The notes beneath the pieces were generated by a model. That model saw only the letters and a list, made by a program, of their open reading frames with translations. It searched no databases and had not been told where the DNA came from. A stretch of 9,015 bases of DNA. Origin: an uncultured Verrucomicrobiota bacterium (GTDB lineage: Bacteria; Verrucomicrobiota; Kiritimatiellia; RFP12; UBA1067). Positions 6,776 through 9,015 of this stretch are shown here, one piece after another. Location: assembly GCA_946543025.1 (NCBI GenBank), contig CAMNLN010000126.1, positions 1 through 9,015 on the forward strand. Reading direction: 5' to 3'. The stretch's first letter is position 1; each line of letters opens with the position of its first letter. A program made the position numbers and the translations under genes.

Positions 6776-8800
6776 CTATTTCCGCACGAGCTCGTGCGGG
6801 GCGAGGACGAGGACGGCCGTCTTGTCCGTGCCGTAGACGCGGTAGACGATCCGCTGCTCGCGGTCCGTGAGGTTCGCGGCCAGCAGGACGACCTTCCCGT
6901 CCGCCGTGCGCCACCAGTTGCCGCGCACGTCCGTCAGCGTGGCGAACCTGCTCGGCGGCAGCTTGTAGGCCGGATCGTAGAGGCTGTGGTGCGGGCGGCG
7001 TCCGAGCCATTCGTACGTCGTCTTGCCGACGGGTTCCGCGAAGCGCAGCTCGTCGAGCAGGTTGCCGTAGGCGAGCGCGTCGAGGTTCTTCTGGCGGAAG
7101 GCGCAGAGCTGGTTGAGGATCGCGCACTTGTCGGGCTTGTCGAGGAGATCCGGCAGGAACCAGCCGAGCGCGTTGCCCCAGAGGAGTTCGCGCGTCTGGA
7201 GCGCGCGGAAGGCCGCGGGATCGTCGTCGTTGTTTTCGGGGCTGCAGAAATAGGTGGTGTAGCCGGAGTAGACGGCGTTGTGGAAGGGGACGTCCTTCGG
7301 GTCGCGCACGACCACCTGCAGGTAGCCGTCCACCATGTCCAGGCACATCTCGCCCGAGCCTTCGGTGGTGATGAACGCGCCCTTGGCGTTCCACGCGCGG
7401 CGGACGGGCGCCATCATCTTCTCGTAGCCCTCGCGCCACCACTTGCCGCCGCCCAGCGGATGCCCGTGCGCGGGATCGAAGCAGGGGATGCCGGGCGCCG
7501 CGCCGATCTGGTCGATGAAGATCGACTTTGCGTCCAGCTCGTCCAGGATGCGTCCGGTGAAGTTCTGCACGACCCTTTGCCACTGCGGGCAGGTGGGGCA
7601 CATCACGGCGAGCGGCGCGGTGAGGCGTCCGTACTTCTCCACGTAGCGCGTGCCGTCCTGCCGCAGGACGGCGTAGGGCTCGGCCATCAGGAAGCCGCAG
7701 GTGGAGGCCGACCAGAGGCGGCCGTTCACGTAAGGCATCGGTTCCTGTCCGATCGATTGACAGGCGGCGATGCATTCCTTCGTGCCGGGCTGGGCGGGGA
7801 AGTATTCGGGATAGTTCACGTCGTGGCCGGAGTGCTGCCAGAGATGCCAATGGAGGCCCGTGGAAAAGCCGGGGAAGATCGCCTTGGCGCGCGCGAGGAC
7901 GTTGGACGCCACGGCGGGGTAGCCGTGGATGTTGATCCAGAGCGGAATCTCGCAGAGGCGGCGAGGATAGTCGGGGATGTCCTTGATGGGGCCGCGCGCG
8001 GCCCATTTCTGCTTGAGCGCATAGGCGCGGTAGCGCCGCGCGAGGCTCCACCAGTCGCCCTTGAGCGGCGCGAGCACGACGGGGTAGCGCGGGCCCTCGG
8101 CGGCCTGGCCCGGCACGCCGGCGTTCTCGACGGTCGTCTCGTAGCGGGCGTTCTGCTCGCCCTCCACCACGAGGCTCTTGATGCGCGCCTCGGGGTCTTC
8201 GGGGACGAAGTAGAGGCCGTCCGTGCCGAGGAAGAAGCCGGCGATCATCGGGCAGTAGCCGAGGTAGGCGCGGCGGAAGGGCTTGGGCTGGGCAACGCGC
8301 TTCCTGAACAGCTGCGCGCCGTGGTCGTTCGCGGGCAGCAGCACGTCCCCCGCGCCGTCGGGCGTCACGCGGTTGAGGCGCGGGAATGCCGTGGTCATGA
8401 GCGTCCATCGCGGCGAGCGGTTCGCGAAGGCGAGGTTCCACGCCTGCGAGCCGTCTGGGCGCTTCTCGATCGTGACGGTGGCGTCGAGGACGCCGCGCTC
8501 GCCGCGTATCGGGAGGTCGCGCCAGACGAGCGTGATCTGCGCGTCCGTCTCGGTGCGCGTGCAGGAGGCGGCGTCGCGGGCGGCGACCTGCGCGCGGACG
8601 GCGCGGTTCGTTCCGTCCGAGAACTCGGCCGTCCACAGGTCGCCGCCGCCCGTCGCGAACGTGGCCTTGCCTACCTTGATCGACCGCAGCACGTTCTGCC
8701 CGTCGAACGAGACCTGCATTTTTTGCCCGATCGCCTGTCCGTCTGCGGGTGTCGCGCACGCAAAGGCCGCCAGGATTGTCGCTAGCATGTGTGGTTTCAT
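6776..8800 (-). CDS. Exported DUF6259-type glycoside-hydrolase-like TIM-barrel protein
   Basis: This 674-residue protein starts at ATG 8800 on the minus strand and begins with a signal peptide (MKPHMLATILAAFACA, likely cut before residue 20). About 25-270 is an all-beta N-terminal domain containing GLYFVPEDPEARIKS, typical of the DUF6259 families as I recall them. About 285-600 looks like a TIM barrel, with strands PLWINIHG (W288), GLHWHLWQH, PMPYVNGRLW, IFIDQIG (Asp430) and FITTEGSGE (Glu480, Glu484). A short beta domain closes the protein. By analogy with retaining alpha-glycosidases, Asp430 could be the nucleophile and Glu480, Glu484 or Asp488 the acid/base; this is inference. The likely role is cleavage of an extracytoplasmic glycan. 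The gene converges on the oxidoreductase gene with 7 bp between stop codons. No Shine-Dalgarno sequence precedes it, and a -10 box sits 7 nt before ATG. Confidence 0.8.
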   Translation of the reverse strand: MKPHMLATILAAFACATPADGQAIGQKMQVSFDGQNVLRSIKVGKATFATGGGDLWTAEFSDGTNRAVRAQVAARDAASCTRTETDAQITLVWRDLPIRGERGVLDATVTIEKRPDGSQAWNLAFANRSPRWTLMTTAFPRLNRVTPDGAGDVLLPANDHGAQLFRKRVAQPKPFRRAYLGYCPMIAGFFLGTDGLYFVPEDPEARIKSLVVEGEQNARYETTVENAGVPGQAAEGPRYPVVLAPLKGDWWSLARRYRAYALKQKWAARGPIKDIPDYPRRLCEIPLWINIHGYPAVASNVLARAKAIFPGFSTGLHWHLWQHSGHDVNYPEYFPAQPGTKECIAACQSIGQEPMPYVNGRLWSASTCGFLMAEPYAVLRQDGTRYVEKYGRLTAPLAVMCPTCPQWQRVVQNFTGRILDELDAKSIFIDQIGAAPGIPCFDPAHGHPLGGGKWWREGYEKMMAPVRRAWNAKGAFITTEGSGEMCLDMVDGYLQVVVRDPKDVPFHNAVYSGYTTYFCSPENNDDDPAAFRALQTRELLWGNALGWFLPDLLDKPDKCAILNQLCAFRQKNLDALAYGNLLDELRFAEPVGKTTYEWLGRRPHHSLYDPAYKLPPSRFATLTDVRGNWWRTADGKVVLLAANLTDREQRIVYRVYGTDKTAVLVLAPHELVRK
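6782..6799. repeat. Perfect 18-bp palindrome between convergent genes
   Basis: CCGCACGAGCTCGTGCGG is its own reverse complement. As RNA it can fold as a 7-bp GC-rich stem with an AGCT loop. It overlaps the last codons of the minus-strand gene (encoding HELVRK) and starts 13 bp after the stop of the plus-strand oxidoreductase gene. No T-run follows on either strand, so it is not a classical intrinsic terminator. It could block transcript ends or 3' decay in both directions. Confidence 0.5.
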
Positions 8801-8807
8801 GGCGCAC

Positions 8808-8816
8808 AGTATAGCA
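8808..8816 (-). promoter_or_regulatory. Extended -10 promoter of the DUF6259 gene
   Basis: On the minus strand TGCTATACT matches an extended -10 (TGnTATAAT). The TATACT hexamer (8808-8813) is identical to the -10 before the tRNA gene. Only seven bases separate it from the ATG at 8800, so the start point would fall on or next to the A of ATG. No good -35 hexamer is seen 16-18 bp upstream, consistent with an extended -10 promoter. Confidence 0.5.
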
Positions 8817-8886
8817 AAAGCGGAGAAGCGGGACTTTCGAGAAACCTATAAGATCTTTTGCAAGCAGGCGTGCGCGTAGTTTCCCG

Positions 8887-8915
8887 TTGTATCGGCCAGA
8901 CTGTTTTGGTATACT
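8887..8915 (+). promoter_or_regulatory. Promoter of tRNA-Leu
   Basis: TTGTAT (8887-8892) and TATACT (8910-8915) are separated by 17 bp. TGG directly before the -10 makes it an extended -10. Transcription would start near 8922, leaving a leader of about 8 nt before the mature tRNA begins at 8930. The -35 matches TTGACA at only its first three bases. Confidence 0.6.
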
Positions 8916-8929
8916 CTAGACGCTTTTCG

Positions 8930-9015
8930 GCCGGAGTGGCGTAATGGCAGCCGCAGCAGACTCAAAATCTGCCGTACGCAAGTACGTGAGGGTTCGAGTC
9001 CCTCCTCCGGCACCA
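8930..9015 (+). tRNA. tRNA-Leu (anticodon CAA)
   Basis: A complete cloverleaf is visible. The acceptor stem pairs GCCGGAG (8930-8936) with CTCCGGC (9005-9011), followed by discriminator A and an encoded CCA (9013-9015). The anticodon stem GCAGA/TCTGC encloses loop CTCAAAA with anticodon CAA at 8963-8965, which reads UUG. The long variable arm, CGTAC/GTACG capped by GCAA (8973-8986), marks a class II tRNA, and with discriminator A and this anticodon it is leucine. The T arm is GAGGG/CCCTC around TTCGAGT. The gene ends exactly at the window edge. Confidence 0.97.

Noticed and set aside
8740..8760. Possible lipoprotein signal around Cys15 of the DUF6259 protein
   Set aside because: The residues before Cys are AFA, which do not fit the usual Leu-(Ala/Ser)-(Gly/Ala)-Cys lipobox, so ordinary signal peptidase cleavage is preferred.
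6794..8785. 663-codon plus-strand open frame opposite the DUF6259 gene
   Set aside because: Val/Arg/Glu-rich shadow with no domain signature and no ribosome binding site.
6735..8807. 690-codon minus-strand frame, longer than the chosen DUF6259 frame
   Set aside because: It is the +1/-1 neighbour frame with an Arg-rich translation. The 6776-8800 frame has a signal peptide, barrel strands and family-like motifs.
8847..8857. TATAAG with palindromic AAGATCTT as an extra promoter or operator in the intergenic gap
   Set aside because: No -35 at a suitable distance, and the 8-bp palindrome is too short to call; the TATACT boxes fit both genes better.
8283..8879. Plus-strand open frame of 198 codons extending past the DUF6259 start into the intergenic gap
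   Set aside because: Almost wholly antisense to the signal peptide and N-terminal domain of the real gene; Arg/Ser/Ala-rich with no motif.

Overview
The window is strongly GC-rich bacterial chromosome with G/C at almost every third codon position. It carries four protein genes and one tRNA gene, packed with very short gaps. Large exported proteins with GLUG-type repeats, a DUF6259-type glycosidase-like protein and exported FAD oxidoreductases beside a sugar-acid kinase recall the Verrucomicrobiota/Kiritimatiellota/Lentisphaerota (PVC) polysaccharide degraders, probably an animal-gut or anaerobic lineage. That placement is an inference from gene style, not from a marker gene.

Layout. Bases 2-625 (+) hold the C-terminal two-thirds of a PfkB-family sugar kinase, best read as 2-keto-3-deoxygluconate kinase. 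After 30 bp comes 656-3313 (+), an exported 885-residue protein with GLUG-like repeats, a purple-acid-phosphatase-type N-terminal domain and a calcineurin-like metallophosphoesterase domain whose metal-site motifs are altered. After 32 bp comes 3346-6768 (+), an exported 1140-residue protein with two successive FAD-dependent oxidoreductase modules and a HEAT-like C-terminus. These three genes look like one transcription unit. Facing them, with only 7 bp between stop codons, is 6776-8800 (-), an exported DUF6259-type TIM-barrel protein. A 129-bp, more AT-rich gap (8801-8929) follows, with divergent promoters. A complete class II tRNA-Leu(CAA) then ends exactly at the last base of the window.

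How it may fit together. The kinase belongs to the cytosolic end of uronate/2-keto-3-deoxygluconate catabolism. The three other proteins all start with signal peptides and should act outside the cytoplasm. A plausible reading is an envelope module that trims or oxidises a decorated glycan (phosphoester, glycosidic and redox steps) and feeds sugar acids to the kinase. The substrate is unknown and no transporter, sulfatase or lyase is visible here. The most unusual items are the doubled FAD module with a degenerate first nucleotide-binding site, the modified phosphoesterase metal site, and a -10 box placed so close to the DUF6259 start codon that a leaderless mRNA is predicted. I saw no CRISPR array, insertion sequence, rRNA or phage gene.
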